From contig JBKQHM010000486.1 of assembly GCA_052148775.1 (NCBI GenBank), forward strand, positions 1 through 11,932: a DNA stretch of 11,932 nt, in the 5' to 3' direction. The stretch comes from CAVZRC01 sp052148775 (GTDB lineage Bacteria; Planctomycetota; Planctomycetia; Isosphaerales; Isosphaeraceae). Below the pieces are notes generated by a model. That model was given only the letters and a program-made list of their open reading frames with translations. It did no database searches and was not told the DNA's origin. This document shows, piece after piece, positions 1 to 7,555 of this stretch. The translations under genes and the position numbers were made by a program. How positions within the stretch are numbered: the first letter of the stretch is position 1; each line of letters begins with the position of its first letter.

Positions 1-713
1 GTTGCGGTGTGGTGGCGTGGGGCCGGTCGCGCGCCTTGATCATCGGGCTGCCGCTATTCCGGGTGCTCACGAAGGGTGAGTTGCGTGCGATCGTGGCCCA
101 CGAACTGGCGCATCTGGCGCGGGGGGACGCAACCCTGGCGGCCCGTTCGGCCCGTTTTGTCGAAGCACTCGGGCAGGCCCTGGAGCGAAACCAGCTTCGG
201 CTACGCGGGCCCCTCGGCGCCTGGGCGCGGTTTTGCTCGCGCGAGTCGTCTCAACTGATCGAGCCAGTCGCACGCTCGCAGGAGGTCCGGGCCGACCGGC
301 TCTCCGCGGCCATCGCCGGCGGCAGCGCCGCGGCCTCCGCGCTGGTCAAGGTCGCACTCGTGCAGCCGCTGTTCCGAGAGATCCTCGATGCCTATGACCC
401 GGCCGAGGCAGGCGACGAGAACCTCTATGCGTTCTTCCGTGCCTTCTGGTATCGGCTCCCGGCCGACGTTCACACGGCGATGCGGCTCAGCATCCTGACG
501 CGACGTCATGACAAGTTCGATCCGGCTCATCCCCCCCTGCCCGACCGCGTCGCGGCGCTTCAGTCTTATCCCGACCCCGTGACCCACAACGGCGACGCAC
601 ACCCCGCAACCACCTTCCTCGGCGACCCGGAGATCTTCGAGCAGATGCTCCACAACCGGCTCTTCGGCCTGCCGGCCGTCGAGCCGAGCGTTTTCCATCG
701 CGCCGGGACATGA
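1..713 (+). CDS. M48-family zinc metalloprotease, 5'-truncated by window edge
   Basis: The frame is open from the first bases of the window (codons from position 3), so the true start and any N-terminal membrane segments lie outside. A GTG at 9 is in frame but sits in the middle of a typical pre-active-site strand and is probably not the start. Counting from that GTG, HELAH at residues 31-35 is the HExxH zinc site, with 'LARGD' just after it. 'EVRADR' at 92-97 supplies the usual third zinc ligand (Glu92) and the conserved Asp of M48 peptidases. A late 'HPPLPDRVAAL' is also common in this family. Known family role: membrane-associated zinc endopeptidases of the HtpX/Ste24 type, often in protein quality control; the substrate here is unknown. 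The gene ends 76 bp before the oppositely oriented esterase gene. Family assignment is firm; the subfamily is not resolved. Confidence 0.85.
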   Translation, partial: CGVVAWGRSRALIIGLPLFRVLTKGELRAIVAHELAHLARGDATLAARSARFVEALGQALERNQLRLRGPLGAWARFCSRESSQLIEPVARSQEVRADRLSAAIAGGSAAASALVKVALVQPLFREILDAYDPAEAGDENLYAFFRAFWYRLPADVHTAMRLSILTRRHDKFDPAHPPLPDRVAALQSYPDPVTHNGDAHPATTFLGDPEIFEQMLHNRLFGLPAVEPSVFHRAGT

Positions 714-789
714 CGGCGCGTGGCGGGCTCCTCCTCGCGGTCACGCGTGGATGGCACGACGAGTATTTCCCGATCGCCCTTCCTCGGGG

Positions 790-1686
790 CTACTTCGGGC
801 CTGCCCCTGCCTTGAGATGGCGGTCGAAGAAGCGAAAGGTCTGGTCACGGGTGTGCTCCATCTCCGCGCCACCCCAGCCGTGCTGGGCCCCGACCAGGAG
901 TTCGACCCGGCCCGGGACTCCGGCGGCGGTCATCGCTTCGGCGAGCTCGATCGCCTGGGTGAAGGGGACCAGCGGGTCCTTCGTCCCCTGGAAGGTCAGG
1001 ATGGCCGCATCGTCCTTCGACACGTAAGTCTTGGGTGACGCCTTGGCCGCCAGCTCGGGCTTCGCCTCGGCCGATGCGCCCAGGAAGTCCTTGACCAGTC
1101 CCTTGGAGATGTCGGGGATGTCCTTGGACCCCAGATCGGTCGGGCCGAAGTAGTTGACCACCGCCTTGATGCGGGTGTCGGGGGCTCCGGGCGAGGGATC
1201 GCCCTCGAGCCCGTCGCTCGGTCCCGTCACGCCCAGCATCAGGGCCAGGTGACCTCCGGCGGAGAAGCCCATGGCCCCGACGCGATCGGGGTCCACCCGA
1301 TATTTTTTGGCGTTCGACTTGATCCAGCGCACCGCCGCCTTGACGTCCTGTACCTGGGCCGGGAAGACCTCCTTGGGACAGAACCGATACTGCGGCGAAA
1401 AGGCCACATACCCGCGCCCGGCGAACTCGAGTAAGACCGGTCCGACATCCCCCTTGTTACCCGCTCGCCAGGCGCCGCCGTGGATCACCAGGACGGCCGG
1501 GAACGGCCCCTCGCCCGCCGCGGGGCTCGCCACGTCGAGTTTCAGCTCCGTCGAGCCGGCCTTGGTATAGACGATATCGCGTTCGGCCTTCGACTTCGGC
1601 TCGTCGGCGCGAGTCGTGGCCGGGATGAGGCCCACCATCAGGATCGGAATTCCGGCGATTCGTAGGGTCGCAAGTCGTTGCCGCAT
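790..1686 (-). CDS. Secreted alpha/beta-hydrolase (esterase/lipase, acetyl-esterase type)
   Basis: 298 residues. The N-terminus looks like a Sec signal peptide: basic start (MRQR), hydrophobic stretch about residues 10-23, and a possible cleavage after Ala27 (T-R-A). The mature part is a complete alpha/beta-hydrolase. HGGAW at 69-73 forms the oxyanion region, G-F-S-A-G at 140-144 is the nucleophile elbow with Ser142, Asp237 lies in 'GTKDPLVPF', and His269 in 'AQHGW', giving a full Ser-Asp-His triad. The HGG motif and prolyl-oligopeptidase-like C-terminus match the acetyl-esterase/feruloyl-esterase-like proteins that planctomycetes often secrete. It probably hydrolyses an ester, for example on a decorated polysaccharide, but the substrate is not visible. 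It is the last gene of the minus-strand operon, 15 bp after the dehydrogenase stop. GAGGAG at 1695-1700 sits 8 nt before the ATG and supports the start. Confidence 0.85.
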   Translation of the reverse strand: MRQRLATLRIAGIPILMVGLIPATTRADEPKSKAERDIVYTKAGSTELKLDVASPAAGEGPFPAVLVIHGGAWRAGNKGDVGPVLLEFAGRGYVAFSPQYRFCPKEVFPAQVQDVKAAVRWIKSNAKKYRVDPDRVGAMGFSAGGHLALMLGVTGPSDGLEGDPSPGAPDTRIKAVVNYFGPTDLGSKDIPDISKGLVKDFLGASAEAKPELAAKASPKTYVSKDDAAILTFQGTKDPLVPFTQAIELAEAMTAAGVPGRVELLVGAQHGWGGAEMEHTRDQTFRFFDRHLKAGAGPK

Positions 1687-1701
1687 CCGGGTGTCTCCTC
1701 G

Positions 1702-2709
1702 CTAGAACCAGAGGGATTTGTCCACGACGTTGAGGAACGCCTCGCCGCGCGCGAATCGCCCGACGTTCTCGACAAGCGTGGCCAGGTGACGCGCGGCGAT
1801 AACCGGCGAGTATCCGGCGGTGTGCGGGGTGAGGATGACATTGGGGAAGTCCCAGAGCGGGTGCTCTAGCGGCAACGGCTCGATCTCGTAGACGTCGAGC
1901 GCCGCGCCGGCCAGCCGTCCGGCGCGCAAGGCGTCGACCAGGTCGTCGAGGATCACGATCGCGCCTCGCCCGATATTGATCAGGTAGCTGGAAGGCCGGA
2001 GATGGACCAATGTCTCCGCGTTGAACCAGCCGGTGGTCTCCGGGGTCTGGGGTGCCGCGATCACCGCGAAATCGCTCCAGGCCAGTAGCTCGGGAAGCTT
2101 GTCGACCGGCAGGATCGTTTCCACGCAGTCGGGGGTTTCCAGGCGATCCGGGAACCGGTCGACGCCCCGGACGGTCATCCCGAAGGCGCGGGCTCGTCGA
2201 GCGATCTCGCAGCCGATGGCTCCCATCCCGATGATGCCCATTGTGGCCTGGGGAAGATAGATCGTCGCGCGGTCCATCGCATTGACCACCCCGGGGCCGG
2301 TCGTGTTGCTCACCCGCGCCGACTCGCCGCCGGCCGGTTCGTAGCGGTGCTCGATCTGCTGTCGGACGTAACGATGCAGGTTGCGGGCGAAACACAGGAC
2401 ATACCCCATCACCTGGTCGGCGATTACGTCACCGAAGAGCCCGCGCACGTTGGTCATCACGCACGAGTGGGCTTCCAGCTCGGGGAACATGTAGTGCTCG
2501 AGGCTGGCGGTGAACGACTGCACCCATCGCAGTCGATCGGCCTTCGCCAGCATCGCGGGCGTGATCTTGCCGATGAAGGCATCTGCGCCGGGCATGGCGG
2601 CCTCTGCCTCGGCGGAGTCGGCGGCGTTGACCCACTCGGCGGCCGGCGCGGCGGCTTGCAGAGCGCGGAACCGGTCGGGCTCGACGGCCGGATGAATCAC
2701 CAGTTTCAT
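1702..2709 (-). CDS. D-isomer-specific 2-hydroxyacid dehydrogenase
   Basis: 335 residues, normal for the family. The nucleotide-binding motif GMGAIG lies at 161-166, followed by Asp184 at the end of the second strand ('RGVDRF'), which favours NAD over NADP. The catalytic set is present: Arg248 in 'NIGRGA', Glu277 in 'YEIEPLP' and His296 in 'TPHTAG'. Known family role: reversible NAD(P)H-dependent reduction of 2-keto acids to D-2-hydroxyacids (glyoxylate/hydroxypyruvate reductase, phosphoglycerate dehydrogenase and relatives) in the cytoplasm; the substrate here is not predictable. The frame stays open for another 107 codons upstream, but that stretch overlaps the glycosyltransferase gene and has no dehydrogenase character. 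The chosen ATG overlaps the upstream stop in an ATGA, the classic coupled arrangement. Third gene of the operon. Confidence 0.9.
   Translation of the reverse strand: MKLVIHPAVEPDRFRALQAAAPAAEWVNAADSAEAEAAMPGADAFIGKITPAMLAKADRLRWVQSFTASLEHYMFPELEAHSCVMTNVRGLFGDVIADQVMGYVLCFARNLHRYVRQQIEHRYEPAGGESARVSNTTGPGVVNAMDRATIYLPQATMGIIGMGAIGCEIARRARAFGMTVRGVDRFPDRLETPDCVETILPVDKLPELLAWSDFAVIAAPQTPETTGWFNAETLVHLRPSSYLINIGRGAIVILDDLVDALRAGRLAGAALDVYEIEPLPLEHPLWDFPNVILTPHTAGYSPVIAARHLATLVENVGRFARGEAFLNVVDKSLWF
2706..2709 (-). other. ATGA stop/start overlap, probable translational coupling
   Basis: Read on the minus strand these four bases are ATGA. TGA ends the glycosyltransferase gene and ATG starts the 2-hydroxyacid dehydrogenase gene. 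Such overlaps normally let a terminating ribosome re-initiate, so the two proteins are probably made in linked amounts. This also fixes the dehydrogenase start. Confidence 0.8.
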
Positions 2710-3887
2710 GGGAGCGTCTCCGGTGGGCAGGGCGTCTTCGCGGGGTTGCGGCAGAGCGTCGTCAGATACCGGGCGATTCGCGCGGCACCGTCGGCGGGAA
2801 ACGGCGGCGGGCCGGGCTGGGTCTGGAGGGCTCGGTCCAGTGCCCGGTCGAGCCGGAGGGCCTGAAAGTCGCTCGATGAGATCGGCACCCCGCCGTCCCA
2901 GTCGCGCAGAGCGCGGTCGAGCGAGCGGAACTCGGCGAATCCCCTCCGCGGAGGATAAACCATCGGCGTGCCGCTGGCCATCGCCTCGCACCCCGTGCCA
3001 TAGCCGGCCTTGGCGACGACGGCATCGCACGAGGCGATCAAATCCCCGCCGGGCCAGCTCGGCGACGGGATCACGTGCAGGTTCGCCGGCTGACCGCCCG
3101 GAACGCGATCATATCCGACAAAATGGATTCCGCGCACGGCGTACCGATCGAGCCGGGACCAGTCCATATCGCTCTGGCCATACCGGCCGATGTAGAGGTA
3201 GACCAGCCGCTCGCGTCGCGACAGGCCGAGGTGACGCACCAGCTCGGCACGTCGGTTACGCCCATGGTTGGCGACCATGCCGACGTCGATCGTCGGATTC
3301 AGCCATTTCATCCGAAGCGCCGGCTGAACGCGAAAGATGGCCGTGGCGTGACGATAAGCCGCACGGAGCTCGGAGACAAGTTTGATCGCCTCACCACCCA
3401 TGTTTCGGGCATGGGGCGCATAGATGTCCGCCCAGGTGAAGTTGGACATCAGGAAACCGGGGATTCCCGCGCGTCGCGCTGCCACCAGCGGGACCCACGG
3501 CGCATCGCAGAGGATCGCGGCAATCTCGTGGGTGCGGAGCCAGTTCACTTCCTCATCGATCCTCGACATCGCTTCGGCATGGATCTTGGCCGCCAGACGG
3601 ATTGAGGCCGGTCCGTCGGTCGCGGCGCTGTCTCCCGGCGGATTCACGGCCCCGGCGTCCGACACGTACGCACCCAGCTCGATCGGACGCGTCACCCGCT
3701 GGCCCCAGTGATTGAACAGGTTCGGGTTCGAGCGGATCGAAACCCGGACCCCTGGCGGAATCCGGTTTAACACGGCCGCCGTGCGGTTCAAGTGGCCGAA
3801 GCCATGGCTCGTCACATAGACGGCCAGGCCGCCCCTCCGGCGAGAATTCGCCGAAGGGCCAAGGTCGGGGTTCGGTGAAGGCGGCAT
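2706..3887 (-). CDS. MurG-like GT-B glycosyltransferase (arabinokinase N-domain-like)
   Basis: 393 residues from the chosen ATG. After a short Pro/Ser/Arg tail, 'VYVTSHGFGHLNR' (about 23-35) is the Gly/His-rich loop seen at the start of MurG-type GT-B enzymes. 'CDAPWVPLVAARRAGIP' (127-143) and 'NFTWADIY' (149-156) resemble the N-terminal half of plant L-arabinokinases and related bacterial glycosyltransferase-like proteins. The C-terminal lobe has 'AKAGYGTGCEAMASGTPMVY' (292-311), the usual nucleotide-sugar donor loop with Glu301. Inferred role: transfer of a sugar from a nucleotide-sugar donor in the cytoplasm; donor and acceptor unknown. The frame extends to a GTG at 3947, but only the ATG at 3887 has a good ribosome site, and the longer form would overlap the transporter gene. 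It is the second gene of the operon and overlaps the dehydrogenase by 4 bp. Confidence 0.75.
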   Translation of the reverse strand: MPPSPNPDLGPSANSRRRGGLAVYVTSHGFGHLNRTAAVLNRIPPGVRVSIRSNPNLFNHWGQRVTRPIELGAYVSDAGAVNPPGDSAATDGPASIRLAAKIHAEAMSRIDEEVNWLRTHEIAAILCDAPWVPLVAARRAGIPGFLMSNFTWADIYAPHARNMGGEAIKLVSELRAAYRHATAIFRVQPALRMKWLNPTIDVGMVANHGRNRRAELVRHLGLSRRERLVYLYIGRYGQSDMDWSRLDRYAVRGIHFVGYDRVPGGQPANLHVIPSPSWPGGDLIASCDAVVAKAGYGTGCEAMASGTPMVYPPRRGFAEFRSLDRALRDWDGGVPISSSDFQALRLDRALDRALQTQPGPPPFPADGAARIARYLTTLCRNPAKTPCPPETLP

Positions 3888-3895
3888 TCCGGAGA

Positions 3896-3902
3896 CCCTC
3901 TC
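3896..3902 (-). promoter_or_regulatory. Ribosome binding site deciding the glycosyltransferase start
   Basis: On the minus strand this reads GAGAGGG, 8 nt before the ATG at 3887. The alternative in-frame GTG at 3947 is preceded by a C-run with no Shine-Dalgarno-like sequence, so the shorter protein is preferred. Confidence 0.6.
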
Positions 3903-3910
3903 GTGACTCG

Positions 3911-4963
3911 TTAACGGCCGGTCGAAACGGAGGGGACCACCTTGCACAAGGGGGGAGCGTCGAGCTTGCTCCTCCTGACCAGCGACCTCTGACGATCGAC
4001 CACGGAAGAGCGGCCGATCCAGAATACGCCCGCCAGCGTCAGGGCTCCTCCGACAATCAGGCTGGGCGTGAGGGCCTCTCCGAAGAGCCAGGCGCCCCAG
4101 AGCACCGTCAGGATCGGCGAGACATTGCTAAAATTGGCCACCTGACTGGCATCGAGCCGTCGCAGGGCGAGGTTCTGGCACGCGAGGTTAACCGGCGTGA
4201 TCACAAGCGCGAGGAATGCCAGGGCGATCCACGCCGGTGCGGAAACCTGGGCGAGTGGGGGGATTTCCGGCGCGGCGAGCATTGCGATCGGCAGGTGCAG
4301 GAGTGAGCCGGCCATGAAGGTCGCGGTTAGGACGGGCAGCGAGCCGTGTCGCATGATCAGCGGCTTGCTCACCGTCAGATAGCCTCCCCAGGAGAGGACC
4401 GCGCCGATGAGCAAGAGGTCGGCCATCACGACCGATCGGGTTTCGAAGTGCGAGCCGGCCCCATGCCAGGCGCTCCCCACCCCGATGATGACCACGCCCA
4501 GGACGCTCGCCAGCACGCCCCAGAGCCGGCCGAAGTCCGGGCGCTCCAGCCGCATCGCCCAGGCCAGTAGCAGGACGACCAGGGGACAGGTCGCGTAGAA
4601 TAACCCGACGTGCGAGGTCGGGCCCAGTCGCGCAGCGTTGAGGAAGAACCCCTGATTGACGGGCACGCACAACGCCGCGCCGGTCAGCAGTAGCGGCCAA
4701 TCTCTGCGAAAGATTCGCCACAGGCTGCCGACATCGCGCACCACCGCGAGCAGGCAGATCCCCCCGACCCCGAACCGGATGATCGGCACCCAGACGACGG
4801 GCAGGTCCCTCACGATGTAACGGGCCGCCGCCGCGGTGGTCGACCCGAAGACAACCATCATGGCCACATAGACAAACGCTCGATAATTCCCCTCGTCTTG
4901 CCGGGCCGTGACCCCGGCGGCCCAACTCGTCGGTTCTCCCTCGCCATCCCCGATTCGCGACAT
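3911..4963 (-). CDS. EamA/DMT-superfamily transporter (RhaT/YdcZ-like permease)
   Basis: 350 residues with about ten predicted membrane helices (roughly 30-48, 57-76, 89-107, 116-136, 146-164, 180-198, 209-229, 243-261, 275-294, 300-317), arranged as two EamA repeats. Typical features are the early 'FGSTTAAAARYIV', 'RFGVGG' in helix 2, and 'VLWGAWLFGEALTPSLIVGGALTL' style residues near the end (split here: Gly-Glu-Ala-Leu at 295-298 before the last helix). Known family role: inner-membrane drug/metabolite transporters, mostly exporters of amino acids, nucleotides or sugars. The substrate cannot be named. It is the first gene of the minus-strand operon, ending 23 bp before the glycosyltransferase start. 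A GTG at 4984 would add seven residues, but GGGGAG at 4968-4973 lies just before the ATG at 4963, so that start is preferred. The C-terminal 30 residues are a basic cytoplasmic tail. Confidence 0.85.
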   Translation of the reverse strand: MSRIGDGEGEPTSWAAGVTARQDEGNYRAFVYVAMMVVFGSTTAAAARYIVRDLPVVWVPIIRFGVGGICLLAVVRDVGSLWRIFRRDWPLLLTGAALCVPVNQGFFLNAARLGPTSHVGLFYATCPLVVLLLAWAMRLERPDFGRLWGVLASVLGVVIIGVGSAWHGAGSHFETRSVVMADLLLIGAVLSWGGYLTVSKPLIMRHGSLPVLTATFMAGSLLHLPIAMLAAPEIPPLAQVSAPAWIALAFLALVITPVNLACQNLALRRLDASQVANFSNVSPILTVLWGAWLFGEALTPSLIVGGALTLAGVFWIGRSSVVDRQRSLVRRSKLDAPPLCKVVPSVSTGR

Positions 4964-5259
4964 GTGTCTCCCCGCCGTTTCCACGCTCGAACGCCACCGA
5001 CTCGCTATCCCAATAAATCATACTAAGTGCGAGGGCAAGTCGAATGTTCGTGAAACGATCGCCTCGCGAGTTCTCCCGCACGGATCGGACGCAAAGCTCG
5101 GAACGCGGGTTCGAACGGATTCCCCGGCGGCTCAGCCAAATGCGTCGTCGAGCCGGGTCGGTCGAAGAACCTCGACCTCCCGGAGATTCCCGGCTACGAT
5201 GGCCATCACGATCAATTCGAGCGGGCGGAGAGCAGTCCTTCGGTTCCAGGGCGGCCCCG
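4964..5259. promoter_or_regulatory. Intergenic region between divergent operon and LRR gene
   Basis: This 296-bp stretch should hold the promoters of both the minus-strand operon and the plus-strand leucine-rich-repeat gene. Its only AT-rich patch is about 5006-5028. On the minus strand TATGAT at 5017-5022 matches five of six bases of a sigma-70 -10 box, about 50 nt before the transporter ATG, but the matching -35 position (5039-5044, TTCGAC) is poor. I see no strong operator palindrome or riboswitch. Part of the region (from 5044) is also open in the LRR frame, and an ATG there has a possible ribosome site (GAGGG, 8 nt upstream), so a longer LRR protein cannot be excluded. Confidence 0.35.
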
Positions 5260-6396
5260 ATGACGGACCAATCCCCAGTCGCGGTAAGTGACCACGGACG
5301 TCTCCCAAGACTTCCGATCGTATGGCTAGCTCGAAAGGCCCGACGATACGGGCGACTCAGCGTCCGGGCGATGATCGCCCTGATTCTCCTGGTGGCCTTG
5401 GGCCTGAGCTGGATCGCCAATCAGGCTCGTGTCCAGCGCGAAGCCGTGGCCGCGATCGAGCGGGCCGGCGGCAAGGTCTGGTATCAGTGGGAGTGGCTCG
5501 GCGACGATGCGGACGATGCGATCGAGGGCAAGCCGAACTGGCCCGATTGGCTCGTCAACGCAATCGGTGTCGATTACTTCGGGCACGTTGCCGCCGTCAA
5601 CTTGATCGAACGAGGCACCGACGAAGTGCTGGCCGAGGTCGGGACACTGGAAATGTTGGATCGTCTGGATATCTACCGCGCGCCCATCTCCGCGACCGGA
5701 CTGGCCCACCTGAGAAGACTGACCCATCTTCGCAGTCTGACCCTGAGCCGCATCAAGGCGGCCGACGTCGCCCTGGCCCAGCTCGGCGGAATGAAGAGTC
5801 TCAAGCTCCTCTGGCTGGATCGTAGCGGGGTCACCGACGCGGGACTGGCGAACCTCGAGTCACTCGATGCCCTGGAGGAACTCAACCTGGACGGCACCCG
5901 CGTGGGCGATGACGGTCTGAAGAATCTCGAGCGGTTGGGCCGACTCACCAAGCTCAACCTGACAAATACCAACGTCACCGGAGCCGGACTCGTCCACCTT
6001 AGGCACTTGACCAAGCTCCAGGAACTGCTCCTCGACAGCACGTCGGTCACCGATGCGAGCCTGGTCCACCTCGAAGGATTGCCCGGCCTCAAGTGCCTGA
6101 TACTCGGGAGTACCCGCGTGACCGACGCCGGTCTCCCCCGCTTGAAGAACATGGCCGGCCTCCAGGAACTCGGGCTGTCACACACCGGGGTGACCGACTC
6201 CGGCCTGGCGAACCTCGAAGGGCTGACCCAATTGAGGTGCATAACCCTCGATGCAACGAAGGTTACCGATGCCGGCCTCGACCATCTCGCCAACCTTAAC
6301 AAGCTCGACATCCTGTTCCTGTCGCGGTCGAGCGTCACGGAGGCAGGGATCGAGAAGCTCCAGGAGTCCTTGCCGAGGACAGAGATCATCCGCTGA
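5260..6396 (+). CDS. Membrane-anchored leucine-rich-repeat protein
   Basis: 378 residues from the chosen ATG. A short basic cytoplasmic tail ending 'RLSVRAM' (32-38) leads into one hydrophobic helix (about 36-53), followed by 'QARVQREAVAAIERAGG'. That opening block is common in planctomycete LRR proteins. A linker of about 90 residues follows, then nine 24-residue leucine-rich repeats and a partial tenth, with the consensus VTDAGLxxLxxLxxLxxLxLxxTx. The clearest repeats occupy 5830-6396. The rest of the protein should lie outside the cytoplasmic membrane and bind other proteins or glycans; no catalytic domain is seen. The start is uncertain: the frame is open from an ATG at 5044, which has a reasonable GAGGG ribosome site, but the extra 72 residues are Arg/Ser-rich with A/T-ending codons around 5160-5225, unlike coding DNA here. 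The gene ends 7 bp from the convergent neighbour. Confidence 0.8.
   Translation: MTDQSPVAVSDHGRLPRLPIVWLARKARRYGRLSVRAMIALILLVALGLSWIANQARVQREAVAAIERAGGKVWYQWEWLGDDADDAIEGKPNWPDWLVNAIGVDYFGHVAAVNLIERGTDEVLAEVGTLEMLDRLDIYRAPISATGLAHLRRLTHLRSLTLSRIKAADVALAQLGGMKSLKLLWLDRSGVTDAGLANLESLDALEELNLDGTRVGDDGLKNLERLGRLTKLNLTNTNVTGAGLVHLRHLTKLQELLLDSTSVTDASLVHLEGLPGLKCLILGSTRVTDAGLPRLKNMAGLQELGLSHTGVTDSGLANLEGLTQLRCITLDATKVTDAGLDHLANLNKLDILFLSRSSVTEAGIEKLQESLPRTEIIR
5830..6396 (+). repeat. 72-bp coding repeats (24-residue LRR units)
   Basis: Seven successive 72-bp units start at 5830, 5902, 5974, 6046, 6118, 6190 and 6262, with a shorter last unit from 6334. Each begins with a Val-Thr/Gly-Asp/Glu-type codon block, usually GTC/GTG-ACC-GA(C/T). 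Units differ at many third and variable positions, so this is an old, diverged protein repeat, not a recent tandem duplication. Two less regular units precede it. Confidence 0.8.
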
Positions 6397-6413
6397 GGCC
6401 CGGCTACTGGGCC
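6397..6413. terminator. Possible bidirectional hairpin between convergent genes
   Basis: GGCCC (6397-6401) and GGGCC (6409-6413) can pair around a 7-nt loop that contains the minus-strand stop codon (6404-6406). It sits exactly where the LRR gene and the minus-strand gene converge. The stem is all G/C but only 5 bp, and no T-run follows on either strand, so termination is a guess. Confidence 0.25.
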
Positions 6414-7555
6414 GCCGACTGCGTGCCCATCGGACTTCCCCGGATGGCCAGTCCCATGGGCAAGGGCCGGGCTGCGACGCTGAATCCGCGGTCGACCAGG
6501 TCGTTGCGGATGCGCCGATAGAGGCCGAAGCTATCCGGGTAGACCCAGAGGGTGATGGTCGCGCGTTCCTTGTTGATCCGGTTCACGGCCCGGGTGTACT
6601 CGGAGATCGGGTTCTGGGTGCCCTCAAAGGTCTCGCCGCGGTTGTCGTATTCCGGGACGAGCTCCCAGCCCTTGAGGTCGAAGCGGCGGACATTCCGGCG
6701 GTCCATCATCTCCTCGACGTTGTTGGGCATCGCGGGGACCAGCTCGTAGGCCAGTGAGAACGCGCCGACGGGTCCGACCTTGGAGGCGACGGACCCGTAT
6801 CGATCCGCCATCCGGATGCGGAGCTGGGCGTCGGCCTTGGTCTTCTCCATGAGCTGGGGCAGGTCGATGTAGCTGATACGGTTGCGTCGAAGCTCGAAGT
6901 GGAATTCCTCATCGGCGGCCGGGCGTGCGACCGGGTTCTTGCCGAGGATCGACTTCGACTTCGGACGTGGCAGGCTCCGAAGAGTCGCCACCTCGACGGC
7001 CAGCTTTTCGCGTTCGCCGCGAATGAAGCCGCCCCTGGCCGCGGCCTGGGCGATTCGGGTCGAAGGATCGCGGACCTGGAAGGCCAGTTTGCGCGCCCGA
7101 AGGGCATCCAAAGCGGCTTGATTGACGGCACGGGTCAGCGCGCGGGACGTCTCGGCCGCACGGCCATCGGCACGGGCGCGATCCCGACTTACCGAATCCA
7201 GCTCCGCTTCCGCTTCGGCGACCTTGGCAGGATCCACCTCGGGCGGAGCCGGAGCCGCGGCCACGGTGGCTACGGTCGGCGATTCGGCCGGCTTGGCGAT
7301 CTCCGCCGCGGCCGGAGCGGCTACCCCGCCGGTCTTGGGACCATCCGTCGGCAGTGGGGGAAGCTCCGCCGGCTGGGGTGCCGACGATCCGCCGCGGTCG
7401 TCGGGCTTCGGGCCGAGATGGACAGAGGCGGTGATCGCCAGGATGCCGATCGCCACGCTGGCCAGTTGCATCCAGGCTCGTCGGCGCATCCCGGACGACG
7501 CGACCGATCCCGACGTCGGTCTGGCCGCACCACGCCTGTTATCGTTTGATTGCAT
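6404..7555 (-). CDS. Anchored coiled-coil protein with C-terminal module shared with its upstream neighbour
   Basis: 383 residues; no named family recognised. In order: a basic cytoplasmic N-terminus, one membrane helix (about 30-47), a Pro/Ala-rich linker (50-108), a probable coiled coil rich in Ala, Glu and Arg (about 109-195), and a mixed alpha/beta C-terminal domain (about 215-370). The last part, 'ATITLWVYPDS' then 'LYRRIRNDLVDRGFSV' (332-360), aligns by eye without gaps with two places in the upstream protein. The topology suggests a periplasmic domain held by one helix, as in ExbD/TolR- or GldM-like proteins; this is inference only. The start is set by TGAGGA 8 nt upstream; an ATG at 7570 in the same frame lacks such a site. 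The gene overlaps the upstream gene's end by 17 bp, so the two are surely co-transcribed. Confidence 0.75.
   Translation of the reverse strand: MQSNDNRRGAARPTSGSVASSGMRRRAWMQLASVAIGILAITASVHLGPKPDDRGGSSAPQPAELPPLPTDGPKTGGVAAPAAAEIAKPAESPTVATVAAAPAPPEVDPAKVAEAEAELDSVSRDRARADGRAAETSRALTRAVNQAALDALRARKLAFQVRDPSTRIAQAAARGGFIRGEREKLAVEVATLRSLPRPKSKSILGKNPVARPAADEEFHFELRRNRISYIDLPQLMEKTKADAQLRIRMADRYGSVASKVGPVGAFSLAYELVPAMPNNVEEMMDRRNVRRFDLKGWELVPEYDNRGETFEGTQNPISEYTRAVNRINKERATITLWVYPDSFGLYRRIRNDLVDRGFSVAARPLPMGLAIRGSPMGTQSAAQ

Noticed and set aside
714..789. CGCGTG (717-722) / CACGCG (742-747) inverted repeat between convergent protease and esterase genes as a terminator
   Set aside because: The loop is 19 nt, the stem is 6 bp, and no T-run follows on either strand, so it is not a credible terminator.
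1457..2395. 312-residue minus-strand open frame across the dehydrogenase and esterase genes
   Set aside because: It is a shifted frame of two genes with complete catalytic motifs; the sequence is Arg/Gly/Pro-rich with no motif.
2710..3030. 107-codon N-terminal extension of the dehydrogenase frame
   Set aside because: It lies inside the glycosyltransferase gene and has no similarity in style to dehydrogenases, while the ATG at 2709 gives a normal-length protein and an ATGA coupling.
4188..5420. 410-residue minus-strand open frame
   Set aside because: It overlaps the transporter gene in another frame and runs through the intergenic region into the LRR gene on the opposite strand. It is Arg/Gly/Pro-rich, as expected for an out-of-frame read of GC-rich DNA.
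5830..6396. Regular ~72-bp repeats considered as a CRISPR-like or satellite array
   Set aside because: The periodicity is exactly 24 codons, in frame with a leucine-rich-repeat protein, and units are diverged with no separate spacers.
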